This document shows positions 1 to 9,859 of a DNA stretch of 64,000 bases, in pieces (positions within the stretch are counted from its first letter, which is position 1; each line of letters starts with the position of its first letter). Origin of the DNA: Abelmoschus esculentus (Eukaryota; Streptophyta; Magnoliopsida; Malvales; Malvaceae); contig JAUCBN010000011.1 in the NCBI GenBank assembly GCA_035048815.1, positions 21,654,001-21,718,000 of the forward strand, in the 5' to 3' direction. The position numbers were made by a program, and so were the translations under genes. Under the pieces are notes generated by a model. It did not search any database. It had not been told where the DNA came from and saw nothing but the letters and a program-made list of their open reading frames with translations.

Positions 1-133
1 AGAAGCTAAGTCTCAAGCAAGCACAGTGGCAAGACTTCTTAGCCAAGTTTACTAAGTTATGCAATACAAGTCGGGCAAAGCCAATGTAGTCGCCGATGCT
101 TTAAATCATAAAGTGAAGTTTACTGCCATAAGC
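1..133 (+). pseudogene. Ty3/gypsy pol fragment: end of RNase H and linker
   Basis: The start of the window is inside the pol gene of a Ty3/gypsy element. The frame around 60-115 reads MQYKSGKANVVADALNHK, the usual C-terminal RNase H motif (normally ...YKPGKANVVADALSRK). The 5' part, including gag, protease and RT, lies outside the window. A frameshift separates positions 1-55 from the ADALNHK frame. The coding sequence is broken after 138 by a solo LTR and resumes at 3304. Confidence 0.8.
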
Positions 134-138
134 AAAGT

Positions 139-3100
139 TTTAACACCCTAAATTTGGGCCTAGAAGTTTAGAGGCTAATTTAGAGTTTTAGTGGACCAAT
201 TTTGTCGGTTTAGCCTAGTTCAGGATTAAATACTTAAAAATTGATTTTTAATTAAAATAAATTATGGAAAAATATTATAAAATCCTTAATTAATATATAT
301 TAGACTTTGGTCAAATTAATTTTGAAAATCGAACCTTGAAACCTTAAGATTTTGAAATTAGTGATCGTTTTGTAAAAATTGAAAATTTAGGGACAATTTT
401 ATGAAACAAGTCAAAACTTTGAATCTTTAAGGGTCTTTGATCCAATTATAATCCTAACTAGTCTAGGCTTTCCAAATATTATTTAATTAAGCCCAAAATC
501 TATTTTAAATTAAATAACATAATTAAGCTCAATTTAAAACTCTTAAAACCCTTTTTAATTAACCTAAACATCACATATTTTTCTAATTTTCGTTTTTTAC
601 CTCAATGGAGGCATCCGTTCATCAAGTTTTCAAGTTAAAAACTCATTTTTTTAATAAAAATCGTTTACAATAATTATCTTAATTTTTTTCCTTCAAATTT
701 TCTTGTTTTCTCATCGTTTTCTCGTTTTAAAATCCGAAAAGCAATTGGATCAGTTTTGGAGGTGATATTTTGTCAATTCTCTAGAAAATTAAAGTTCTTT
801 ACTGAAATTCCTAAGTTCTTGGCTTGGAGAAATTGTTTTAATCCTTTAATTTCATAAAAATTGGTTTTTCGGCTAAAAATCTCAATTTTCGTTCAAGGGT
901 TTTTACCCACTGTTTTTGGGTCTTAAATGGATTATTTTTAATGTGTTAGGATGTTTATAAAGTATTTTTAATATCCATAATCTCGGACTATAGGCTTAAG
1001 TGAAGTTTGGTGTGTTCTGACAAGTTTTCGGTTTAAGTTTTGATAGGTTTTAAGGGTTGTTGTGTAGGGATCCGACTTGTTGGTTTCTTTTGTGAGTTTA
1101 TAAGCATTAAACCCCTTGGTTTTGATGCTTGAAACATGACAAGATTTAGGCGATCGTGTTTGAAGGCGTTCTGGTTCGTTTCGGTGGTTTGGCAAGCAAG
1201 TATCGGTTATCGGTGAGTGGTTTATGAGAGTGGCTGCTTCGGCAGTGTTTTAAACTTGTTTTAAAGAGGTTTGGGAGTGTAGGGAAGGTGTGAAAACCTC
1301 CCTATACTCGAAAGTAAGTAAAGTTTAAGTTTTCGCAAAAGGGTTCCCATATTACTCTATGTTTTACTATGAACTTTGTCATGCTTAATGTTGATTTTGC
1401 ATAGATGTTTATGCATGTATATAAATGCTCATGAAAATATTTTTAAAGAGATTTTATATGCATTCGATGTTCCCATGGTTTTGTTTTGAAAAATAAGATA
1501 AAAGTGGTTTTATCGGTTTTTACAAGTGATGCATGAAAAGTGGAATACATATGATTTGAATTCTATTTTAAATTAAGTTTTGAGCATTGATTTTTGATAA
1601 TATATTGGCTAGTTAAGTGATGAACCTATGGGATAAGTTGATCGATCAATAGGGTCTAGAGTGCACTATAAACATTCAAAAGTCGTACGTGTATAAATTC
1701 CTTGTGTGTTGCATTTTTGCCTATATTCTAATGCTATGTGATGGGATTAGTACTGTCACATACGAGTTGATCGGAGTAGTACTGTCATCGGACACCAAGG
1801 TGAGATAATTCATGTTGAGAGTAGTATCAACATGCGTATGCTCTGGGAGTAGTACTAACATGCGGTTGCCCGTTTATCCTGACGATTTGGAATAGTACAA
1901 ATCGGATCACTAGCACCAATATATGTTTTTATTTTTCAAAAGTGTCATGGTTTTCACTTGATTGCGTATGGTGTTATGCATGCGAGGTTTTATGCATTGG
2001 TATGCATGTGATTTGAGCATTGCTATGTTAATAGCATGTAAGACTTGAGCTTTGTGCATCGAGATGCACGTGTAAGCATTGCTATATGAGTAACATGTAA
2101 GACTTGTGTTTTAGCTTGTAAAGCATGTGATTACAAAATGGTTTTTACTAAAATTTAATGATGGCGTTGTTCGCCTTGGTTTGATGACACTTACTGAGTT
2201 TTAAAAGTGGCGTTGTTAGCCATGTGTGTTTTATTTTATAAAGAACATGACATGTTTTTAAATTGATGAAATTGGTTTAATATGGGCTGCATTGTAAGGT
2301 ATTTTTATACTTTTTTTATTCACTCAATAAGCTTATGCTTACCCTCTCATTTACCTTGCAATGCAAAGTATTTGATGTGGAGGCAGCAAAGAGAAGCAAG
2401 GATCCAGGTAACCGTCAAGTGAAAGCTCAAGTGTCTTTATAACATTAGTAGTAGTGAGAGAGCAATGGGGATGTGTTATCATATTGTGAATAATATCTAT
2501 GCTTTTGAGACTTGAAATGGCTATATGCTTATACTTATTTGATAAATATCAAAGTTGATGTTAGCTCGTGGATTTGACTTGAATTTCGCATTGATATTCC
2601 TTTAGTTATAATATAGTTATTTTGAAGTTTGGTTCTTAATATCCCTATGTATGAATTGAGTTTTGTTGGTAATGAATCATGACTACTTACGAGTTGAATC
2701 TATTATGTTGTTATTTAGGTTGGAATGTATCTAGAAATCATGTTAAAAATATTGAGGTAGTTCTTCCGTGTGTTTATAAGATTGTTGATGTTGAAGCATA
2801 CTCTTTGGAGTTGAATATATTATTGCTAACTAAGTTGAATTGCATCTAGCTAATATGCCATGATATGTGCTTACAGTGTTTTTAGGTGAATTTGCATATA
2901 GAGAATGTCATGAAACCTTTGGAAGCTGAAAATAGTCCCTAAACTTTAAGCAGGCAATAAAATGACTTGTATATATTATTTTAAGCTGAAAATTTACATG
3001 CAAGCATGAAAAATACTTAATTAAATAATGATAACCTTAATTTCATAATCAGGGCATAAAATTCTGGAAATTACGATTATATTCCTAAAACTTGTTCGAC

Positions 3101-3303
3101 TAAATTAGGATTTGTTTCTCTTTAGTTTCCACTGTAATTGAATTCGGTCCTTGAATAAATATATAAGATATAATTAAAGCATTCAAAAAATATAAAATAA
3201 TTTTTAGGGTTGTTTATCGGGGCGAGTCTCTGGATTAGCCTCGATATTCCCCGTGTAGCTCGTTCGAGTCGGGTGGCGTCTAGACCGGGTTGAGGGGGTT
3301 AAA
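139..3303 (+). mobile_element. Solo LTR (about 3.2 kb) inserted in gypsy pol
   Basis: The insert begins TTTAACACCC and ends GGGGGTTAAA, degenerate forms of TGTAACACCC...GTTACA. It is flanked by a 5-bp duplication AAAGT at 134-138 and 3304-3308, and the host pol frame continues across the duplication. No internal coding domain is present, so it is best read as a solo LTR left by LTR-LTR recombination. Its last 110 bp (GGGTTGTTTATCG..., then GATATTCCCCGTGTA..., then a G-rich end) resemble the sense-strand end of the 3.6-kb LTRs at 48929 and 56939, so it belongs to a related LTR family in the opposite orientation. Confidence 0.75.
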
Positions 3304-3839
3304 AAAGTCATCAGCCCTCTCCTTGAGAATACCAAGGAAGGTTTGCAACAAGAACCACTTTCCCAAAATATCATTGCCTTGGTGAACGAGGGCAAGACCC
3401 GACGATTCTGGTTAAGTGGTAGCCTACTATACACCAAGGACAATCGTTTTTATGTGCCAAGATGGGGCAATTTGAGAAAAGAAATAATCAAGGAGTGCCA
3501 TGATTCCTTGTGGGTGGACCACCTAGGTATGCAACATACTCTTGCACTTTTAAAGGCATCCTACTATTGACCCCGAATGCATGATACCATAGTAGAATAT
3601 TTGAGGATCTGTCTTGTGTGCCAACAAGACAAGATAGTCCAACACAAACCCAGGGGACTTCTAGACCCTTTGCCCATTCAAGAGAAGCCTTGGGAAAGTG
3701 TCTCCATAGACTTCATCACTTGCTTGCCAAAGTTCGAGGGATTTGGAAGCATTATTGTTGTTGTGGACTGGTTTAGCAAGTATGCTACCTTCATAGCAAT
3801 ACTCGTTGATTGCACAACCGAGGAAGCAACTAGGCTTTT
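3304..3839 (+). pseudogene. Ty3/gypsy integrase, N-terminal part
   Basis: This continues the pol of the same element. The frame at 3343-3570 reads through ...NIIALVNEGKTRRFW... and the first half of the HHCC zinc finger (HDSLWVDHLGMQH). A TGA at 3568-3570 replaces the usual Trp of the YYWPRM motif. The frame at 3577-3839 carries CLVCQQDK, the second half of the zinc finger, and then SIDFITCLPKFEGFGSIIVV, which contains the first catalytic Asp of the DDE core. Coding ends abruptly at 3839, where a second insertion begins. Confidence 0.85.
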
Positions 3840-5193
3840 TGATGAGCACTCAAAATTCCTCATTTTTTACATCATTTCTCCACTCGTTTATTGTCAATAA
3901 AGACATAATTGAATGTGATAATAGATATGTCTGGTTATTTTCCATATCTCAGCATTCGATCATTAACTTTATGAATTTATCTATTAATTGGAATAAAACA
4001 TATATGTTTGATAGTTTTCTTTCTTAGAAAGGAAACTAGATCATAAAAAGAGCCAAAGAAGAAAATATATGCTGAATTGTAGATGAAGCACCTGCCACGA
4101 CAACATTTTGAAGGCAGCAGCAACAACGTAAAAGAAGATAATTGGTGCTCAACAGAAAGAGGAAAAGATACCGAAATCAACTGGAAAAGAGCAAAAGAAA
4201 GATGAAGACTCAGTTAGGACGTCAAGCCTAAGTCAAACCGTGAGAAAAGAAGAGATATTTTAGGAAATAAGATTAAATTAATATAATTTAATTAGGAATT
4301 AGATTTCTTTCATGTTTAGAACTCTTTCCTTGTATGGAAAGATCAACTTAGGTCTTGGCCTATATAAGACATTTATTAGGTTTAGGTTTAGTGTGGAGTG
4401 AAGACGGATTCTCACATTATTATACCTTTAGCCGCCGCCTCTATCATGTTCTAAGTCTTTCGGAGGTTTAGATTGTTTGTGGAGTAGTCAGAGATTAAGG
4501 TTATCTTATGTTTGATATTTATTAATGCAAAACATATTTCATAGTTTATTCTCTCTTGGTAGTTATTCTTCTTGCATATGAGCTCGAAAGATAAGTATGT
4601 GAGAAAAACTCATTTGCCTAGTATTGGGAGATGTAGGTTCACAAAACGAGAGAATACGATCTTTACTCATGGGCATTACTAATCCGTTAAGTATTTCAAC
4701 AACTAATAGGATGCATGTGTTCGGTTGTTGTCTGCCCTTGATTCACGCCGGAAGGTATCAACAAGACGTGGGTTTCAACAGTTCTCTTTGCTTTGGGATA
4801 AGGAAGAAGACAATTAAGGATGCTCTGTCGAACTATGGAATGTTGGATTGTCGACAAGGCATAATCCCGCCTAGGCAGCTGCGGCGACCCTTAGTGCGAT
4901 CCGCTGAGGCGACAGTTCAACCCATTGCATTAATAAGTGGATACTTAATATAACTAGACTCTTCTCTACAAAGAACTCAATCTAGCCTCGATTTTATCCT
5001 ATTATTTCGTTATTTAATTTTATGTTTTTATAGTTATCTTAGTTATCATTCAATCTTTCAAATTACTTGTGTTTTTAATTTTCTTAGTGCAATTATAAGA
5101 ATTAGTAAATTCGACTTAGTCTTCGTAGGATCGATATCTTAAATATTACAATCTAACAAAGGTGAAATTAACAGGACTCCATAGCCTCCATTA
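3840..5193 (+). mobile_element. Second solo LTR-like insertion (about 1.35 kb) inside integrase
   Basis: The insert begins TGATGAGCACTC and is flanked by a 5-bp duplication CTTTT (3835-3839 and 5194-5198). Removing the insert and one duplication restores the integrase frame, which supports the edges. A TATA-like box (TATATAAG at 4361) sits about 520 bp in, as expected for U3/R of an LTR. No second LTR copy, PBS, PPT or pol domain is visible. The open frame at 4624-4953 (109 codons) has no recognised domain and is treated as chance. The family was not identified. Confidence 0.65.
4361..4368 (+). promoter_or_regulatory. TATA-like box in the solo LTR
   Basis: TATATAAG is preceded by GGCC and followed by an AT-rich stretch. 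Its place within the LTR fits the U3 promoter of the former element. Functionality is unknown. Confidence 0.4.
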
Positions 5194-6145
5194 CTTTTCC
5201 TTCGCAACGTGATTAAGCTTTGGGGCATTCCAACAAGCATCATAAGCGATCGAGACCCTCGCTTCACAGGGAGGTTTTAAACAGAATTGTTCAAGATGTT
5301 TAGGTCTGACTTAATCTTTTCCAAAAGCTCTCATCCCTAAAGCGATTGGCAAACCGAAAGGTTCAATGTACTTTTGGAACTATACTTGAGGCATTATGTG
5401 AGTTCTAATAAAAAAGATTGGGCCAAGCTCTTAGACGTAGCACAATTCTCTTACAACTTGCAACAGAGCGAGGCAACCAACAAAAGTCCCTTCGAGATTG
5501 TCTTAGGGCAACAACCATCCACTCCGCTCTCCCTTGCCACTCGCTATAAAGGGAAAAGCCCAACAACCTTCAAGTTTTCCAAGTCATGACATGAGCAAAA
5601 TAAGATAGCACGAGCCATACTTCATAAAAGGCTACCAAGAAGATAAAGAAATGGGCCAACTCCAAACGAAGACACTTGGAGTTCAAGAAAAGGGACCTTG
5701 TCATGCTAAAACTCTTGCCTCAATAATTCAAGGTCTTTCGAAGAATGCATAAGGGATTAGTTTGCAAGTATGAAGGACCATTTCAAGTGCTCAAACGAGT
5801 GGGCAAGGTATCTTATAAGCTCCAACTGCCTCCAAGGCTCAAAATCCACCCTATCTTTCATGTTAACCTGTTACAGCCTTATCATGAAGGCATGGAAGAT
5901 CCCTCAAGGAGTGTCTCTAATAGAGCACCCACAGTCGTTGTCACTTACTTTGACAAGGAAGTTGAGGAAGTGCTAGCTGATCGGGTTATTCGAAGAAGAG
6001 GCGTCTCAAGCTACAAGGAGTATTTCATCAAATGGAAGGGGTTGTCCATCACCGAGGCAAGTTGGGAAACAAAAGAAGCACTATGGCAATTCAAAGACCA
6101 GCTTGCTAAGTTAGATCAAGGCGTGATAAGGGTATCGCAAGCTTA
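5194..6145 (+). pseudogene. Ty3/gypsy integrase C-terminal part with chromodomain (chromovirus)
   Basis: From 5199 the frame resumes with NVIKLWGIPTSIISDRDPRF, which contains the second catalytic Asp. After several stops, 5374-5589 carries LELYLRHYVSSNKKDWAKLL and SPFEIVLGQQPSTP. The frame 5745-6146 holds the GPFQVLKRVGKVSYKLQLPP and HPIFHVNLLQPY blocks, followed by a chromodomain at about 5960-6090 (EEVLADRVIRRR...YFIKWKGLSITEASWE). A C-terminal chromodomain identifies a chromovirus. Stops near 5277, 5340, 5587 and 5692-5725 make it a pseudogene. It ends next to the PPT. Confidence 0.88.
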
Positions 6146-6157
6146 GGTGGGGGAGAA
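6145..6157 (+). other. Polypurine tract of the chromovirus
   Basis: AGGTGGGGGAGAA directly precedes the TGTCACCACCC start of the 3' LTR and overlaps the end of the pol frame. This is the standard position for priming plus-strand DNA synthesis. Confidence 0.75.
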
Positions 6158-6640
6158 TGTCACCACCCACTTGTTTTCCCACAAGTCCAACCGAGGTTAT
6201 AGCCATCGTTGGGTCATTTTGAAGCAAGCTAGCACAAAAGAAGGCACTAGAAGGAACTAGGATGGCCAAGCACAATCCATAACATTCTAGAAAGGTCTAG
6301 GAATTTTTACCCAAATTTAGACTCATCCGGGAGGACCTAGAAGGCTCGGGAAAGATCGGGACTACTCTGTAAGACCCTGGAGTTCTCTAGAATATTTTGG
6401 ATACATGTATATATATGCTTGTACATTTCTCTAGAACCATGTAGGTTCTCTAGATATTTTGGGATGCAACATTATAGTCGTTTGATCAAGTAAATCATAG
6501 TCGTCCATTCAAGAGGTGGGAGCCTATAAATAGGGTCACCCCTTCATTTTGCAACTCACTCAAAATTTGCGCATTACTAAGACTTGTTAGTATTGTTCGG
6601 GAGTTGCTAACACCGCATGGATTAGGTTTGAGTGAGTTAA
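6158..6640 (+). mobile_element. 3' LTR of the chromovirus (about 480 bp)
   Basis: The LTR starts TGTCACCACCC immediately after the PPT and contains the TATA box CTATAAATAG at 6524-6533. The right edge is approximate: by about 6650 the sequence is recognisable PPR coding sequence on the other strand, so the LTR must end just before. The 5' LTR lies to the left of the window, so the target duplication cannot be confirmed. Confidence 0.65.
6524..6533 (+). promoter_or_regulatory. TATA box in the 3' LTR
   Basis: CTATAAATAG lies about 365 bp into the LTR, the usual location of the U3 promoter. Confidence 0.5.
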
Positions 6641-7157
6641 GTCCGTGATAGTAAGCCATGAATACACTTGCCTTCACTTAAGGCTCCATTATCACTACAA
6701 GATGGGATTATAAATAGAAAATTAACAAAACTTGGTTGCATATCTATTTCAAATATCATTGTACAAAAGGCGATCATGCACCTAGCTGTAAAACCACTCC
6801 TTGATAACCCTGAAATTAAAGAATTCCAAGACGCCAAATCTTTTTCAGGCATTTCATCAAACAGATTGTGTGCATATTTCGGATATCCCAATTTACATAA
6901 TTTGTAACCAACTGATCACCGATGAATCCATGACGGTAATTCACAAATTTAATAACTCGAGCATGAATAGCCTAACAAGAGGAAATACAAGCGCAAGAGT
7001 TTAAAGCAACGATAGTTGAATAATTCTCAGTGAAAAGTATATTTTCCCAGCTTCTAATTTCTAATCTTCTCTCTATATTACTTCTTCATACCAAATGTTT
7101 TGCAAAAGTTTTCTTTCTGCTTCATCGACGACATAGAAGGCGATGGGGAAGCATTTA
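6641..7157 (-). pseudogene. Pentatricopeptide-repeat (PPR) protein pseudogene fragment
   Basis: On the minus strand from about 7040 downward, frames with one shift and one stop give LNSCACISSC, AIHARVIKFVNYRHGFIGDQL and then YAHNLFDEMPEKDLASWNSLISGLSRSG, followed by a further repeat ending GALSEGKCIHGL. This is the PLS-type PPR pattern of organellar RNA-binding proteins; it resembles Arabidopsis At5g40410-type proteins, although that assignment is from memory. The 3' end is cut at about 6640 by the chromovirus LTR and the 5' part is separated by the element at 7163-9706. A stop inside the SC*AIHAR stretch and the frameshift near 6892 show it is not functional. Confidence 0.8.
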
Positions 7158-7162
7158 AGAAG

Positions 7163-7434
7163 TGTAAGAGTACAAAATCAAGAACAGAATAATCAAAGGG
7201 GAAAGAAGATAGAATAGAGTAAGGGATTAGAAGAAATAAAATATTAAGAGAAGAAGTAGAAAGGAAAAATACAAGATATTGTTTCATTCAATTCATCAAT
7301 AATTGACTCTTGTGGGAAGGCAACAACTTAATACCCTTTTACAACCAAAGCAAAGCGTATAAGTAAAACTCAAGAAAGTAAAAAATAACACTTCAAGACC
7401 TAAATAATAATTATTTATAAATTAGCCCTTGACA
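7163..7434 (-). repeat. 3' LTR of the catalase-carrying element (272 bp)
   Basis: This direct repeat pairs with 9434-9706. In sense it starts TGTCAAGGGCTAATTT and ends CTCTTACA. The two copies show many substitutions and small indels, so the insertion is not recent. Confidence 0.85.
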
Positions 7435-7447
7435 AATCTCCTTGCTC
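7435..7447 (-). other. Polypurine tract of the catalase-carrying element
   Basis: In sense, GAGCAAGGAGATT directly precedes the 3' LTR start TGTCAAGG. It is a moderately purine-rich tract in the right position. Confidence 0.45.
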
Positions 7448-7450
7448 GAA

Positions 7451-7657
7451 TTAATCCTTTTCCTCAAGGATTAAACCAAGACATTCTTTTTTTTGATGAT
7501 TAGACCAAATATGTTCGTATGTTCTTTTAGCCTTGATCGAAAATGATGTATGAACTAACATGACTTGAACTGGTTCACTTTTCACTGTAAAAATTGATTG
7601 CCCCGATCCAACCTTATAAGATCCATTTGAGATAACATCTTGTATCAATGAAACCAT
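7451..7657 (-). pseudogene. Unrecognised open frame before the 3' LTR
   Basis: The 68-codon frame ends HQKKECLGLILEEKD shortly before the PPT. The LEEKD ending recalls the LEDK-type C-termini of gypsy polyproteins, so it may be the 3' tail of the donor element. Function unknown. Confidence 0.25.
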
Positions 7658-7696
7658 GATACTTGGCTAAAAAATTTCATTTGCATCACCACTACA

Positions 7697-8553
7697 TTCC
7701 CTGTGCATGAAATTCATAAAACCTTCATGGTGATTGTTATGATGAAGACATTTCGGAGAATTGGTTGGGAGCTGCACATAGTTTGGTCCAAGCTAGAGTA
7801 ACTTATCATTTGAGTAGTAGATTTCAAGAACCACAATGGCATGTAAAATTATAAGTTACTCATTTTTAGCAAAGAAGATGTCAATGTTTTTGTTCCAAAC
7901 CAAGCTACCAACAACTTGTAGAGGTATGATGTCCTAAAATCAGGTCTAGGTCACATCAAAAGGATCAAAGTCAAATATGTCTCCATGACCAAGATCTATC
8001 GTCTAGATAAAGACCTGTCATTCCGAATAGTTGCCGGTAGTAATCGAGTCATAGAGATCTTGTGTGGCATGGTTCTGATTAGCTCCTCCAACCTTGATTG
8101 CCTCTTCCTCTGGCAAGTATTTGACCCCACAAGTTGGATTCCAGTGAAATTTCACATAGTGTGCTTTCCCAACCTTGTTGATCAAATTGTATGTGTTTAC
8201 ACTAGAACATTTCATGTGTCTATAATCTTATGAAACACCTAGATCATCAAAGAAGAAAGTAAATATATGCAAGTTTTCGTATGAGAAGAAATCAACAGTA
8301 CTCCAATTCTCTTGAATGTGAGACTTAAAGTTGGGCTTAAGATCATCAACCATATCAAAAAATTTCATTCCATCACGAATAAAGAAGATTGAGAAATTAT
8401 TTCCCACATGATCAAAATTACCCTCTCAAGTGTAAAACTTCATTGCAAAATCACACGGATCACTCAGGGTTTCAGGGATTTTACGCTCATGAATGATAGT
8501 TGAAAACGTACAATAACAGAGGTTTGAACTTCAAGAGCTCACGGAAAATCTAC
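7697..8553 (-). pseudogene. Catalase pseudogene fragment, intron-less, inside an LTR element
   Basis: Minus-strand translation gives a colinear run of plant catalase blocks. In order these are VQTSVIVRFSTIIHER, GNNFSIFFIRDGMKF, LKPNFKSHIQENW, SGVNTY-like VNTYNLINKVGKAHYVKFHW, PTCGVKYLPEEEAIKVGG, HATQDLYDSI, FDFDPFDV, KNIDIFFAKNE, SNDKLL, then LGPNYVQLP and HHNNHHEGFMNFMHR. They cover roughly residues 118-400 of the usual 492. The distal haem-site region upstream is absent. About 13 residues between SNDKLL and LGPNY are deleted, and these would hold the RxFxYxD proximal haem-ligand signature. Several in-frame stops are present. No introns interrupt the run although plant catalase genes are multi-exonic, which suggests capture from an mRNA. 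It cannot encode an active enzyme. Confidence 0.88.
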
Positions 8554-8755
8554 ATTCCCTGACGAATACCCGAACTAGTATTGTTTCCAAACTCTAATGT
8601 TGCTCAATCCATCATTATCAAACCAATATTTATTATTTCTCAATAATGATTCATCCTGAATAAGTAGAAAGGCAACACTTTCCAGTAATTTTTTGGACGA
8701 AGATATTACCCAGAAAGTATCTCTTTTTTGTTTTCGTTTGCCATTAGTAAAAGTC

Positions 8756-9222
8756 TCAATCTATATGGATCATGGTTCTAACAAATTTTACAATGTGTTT
8801 CTTTTCTCTTGGGTCTTCACCTTGTTTTAAACAACTTCCAATAGAAACTTTTGTTGCATCCATATCCACCTCCCTAACTATCATTGATGAATCTAATAAT
8901 ATATCCTTACTTGGTGACCATCTCAGAATTCCCTTAGCCAAGTCCCCACATCCCTTGAAAATTGAAACTTTTTATTAAGATGAATCAGTAACATCCTAGT
9001 CAAGTCAATAAAATCAACCAACTCTACATCTGTTATCATAGATAAATCGTTGAACACCTTGTTTTCTTTAGAGCATGTTAACAACAGATTTTGTTTCGTC
9101 TCAACCAATTCTGTTGACGCTACCCCTTGAACTAGTGGTGATTTTAACAAACTATTTTTTGTCGTTGTTAAAACTACAATTGTCAAGAATTGAACCTTCG
9201 GTTCTACAAAATCAATAGTCAT
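8756..9222 (-). pseudogene. Unrecognised coding-like segment in the catalase-carrying element
   Basis: Two overlapping frames (9222-8923, 99 codons; 8941-8756, 61 codons) look like one interrupted protein, since FQFSRDVGTWLREF in the first runs into MAKGILRW in the second. No protease, zinc knuckle or gag signature was recognised. It could be a decayed gag or another captured fragment. Confidence 0.35.
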
Positions 9223-9418
9223 GAATGAATCTGATTCTTCATAGCACTTTTGATCAATCCCAACATTACTCCTTTCTCTTATATTCTTTAAATCGTTTCT
9301 AAAGTCATTAAAAACTTATCGAAAACTGCGTACAATATAGCTTCAACTCCCTAAAGTAGCGTAATCCGAAATTTTTCTAAATCGATCTCCATGATGTCCA
9401 TAAAATCAAGAATCGTTA

Positions 9419-9432
9419 GGCTCTTGATATCT
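9419..9432 (-). other. Primer-binding site (tRNA-iMet type, decayed)
   Basis: In sense, AGATATCAAGAGCC starts one base inside the 5' LTR and resembles TGGTATCAGAGCC, the initiator-Met tRNA complement used by most plant LTR elements. Confidence 0.5.
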
Positions 9433-9433
9433 T

Positions 9434-9706
9434 TGTAAGAGCACAAAATCAAGAATATAATAATCAAAGGGGAAAGAAGATAGAATAAAGTAAGGAATAG
9501 AAGAAACAAAATATTAAGAAAAGAAGTAGAAAAGAGGAAGAATAGATAATGTTTCATTCAATTCATTGATAATCAACTCCTGTGGGAAGGCAACAACCTA
9601 ATACCCTTTTACAACAAAAAAACACAGCGTATAAGTAAAACTCAAGAAAGTAGAAAATAACACTTCAAGACCTAAATAATAATTATTTATAAACTAGTCT
9701 CTGACA
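9434..9706 (-). repeat. 5' LTR of the catalase-carrying element (273 bp)
   Basis: In sense it starts TGTCAGAGACTAGTTT and ends CTCTTACA. It is next to the AGAAG target duplication on its outer side and a degraded primer-binding site on its inner side. Confidence 0.85.
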
Positions 9707-9755
9707 AGAAGCCGATGAAATCAGACACAACAAATCTTACTTTAGATTTTGCCAT
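9707..9755 (-). pseudogene. Possible 5' piece of the same pseudogene, on the other side of the LTR insertion
   Basis: A minus-strand ATG at 9755 opens MAKSKVRFVVSDFIGF and runs into the target duplication. Across the excised element (resuming at 7157) the frame stays open for about 26 more codons before a stop at about 7078. This suggests the LTR element landed in the 5' part of the PPR gene or its leader. The N-terminal residues are not conserved enough to prove coding status. Confidence 0.35.
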
Positions 9756-9859
9756 GTTTCTCAATTACTTCAATTGGATCTTAGAATTAGTTTAATATTA
9801 GAGTACAAAACAATTTTGTGATTATATGAACTAGTGACGGATGGAAATTAAAATTAAAA

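Larger units (their letters stand above)
7163..9706 (-). mobile_element. Complete non-autonomous LTR retrotransposon carrying a captured catalase-like sequence
   Basis: The element is 2544 bp, with direct terminal repeats at 7163-7434 and 9434-9706 that begin TGTCA and end TTACA in the element's sense. The target duplication AGAAG is exact (7158-7162 and 9707-9711). A decayed tRNA-iMet-type primer site follows the 5' LTR, and a purine-rich tract precedes the 3' LTR. There is no RT, integrase or RNase H. The interior holds two short unrecognised frames (9222-8923, 8941-8756), a catalase-like segment (8553-7697) and an unrecognised tail (7657-7451). Mobilisation would have required enzymes from another element. 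Confidence 0.88.

Noticed and set aside
4624..4953. 109-codon open frame in the 3840-5193 insert
   Set aside because: No recognised domain, and it lies inside a solo LTR bounded by a target duplication; treated as chance.
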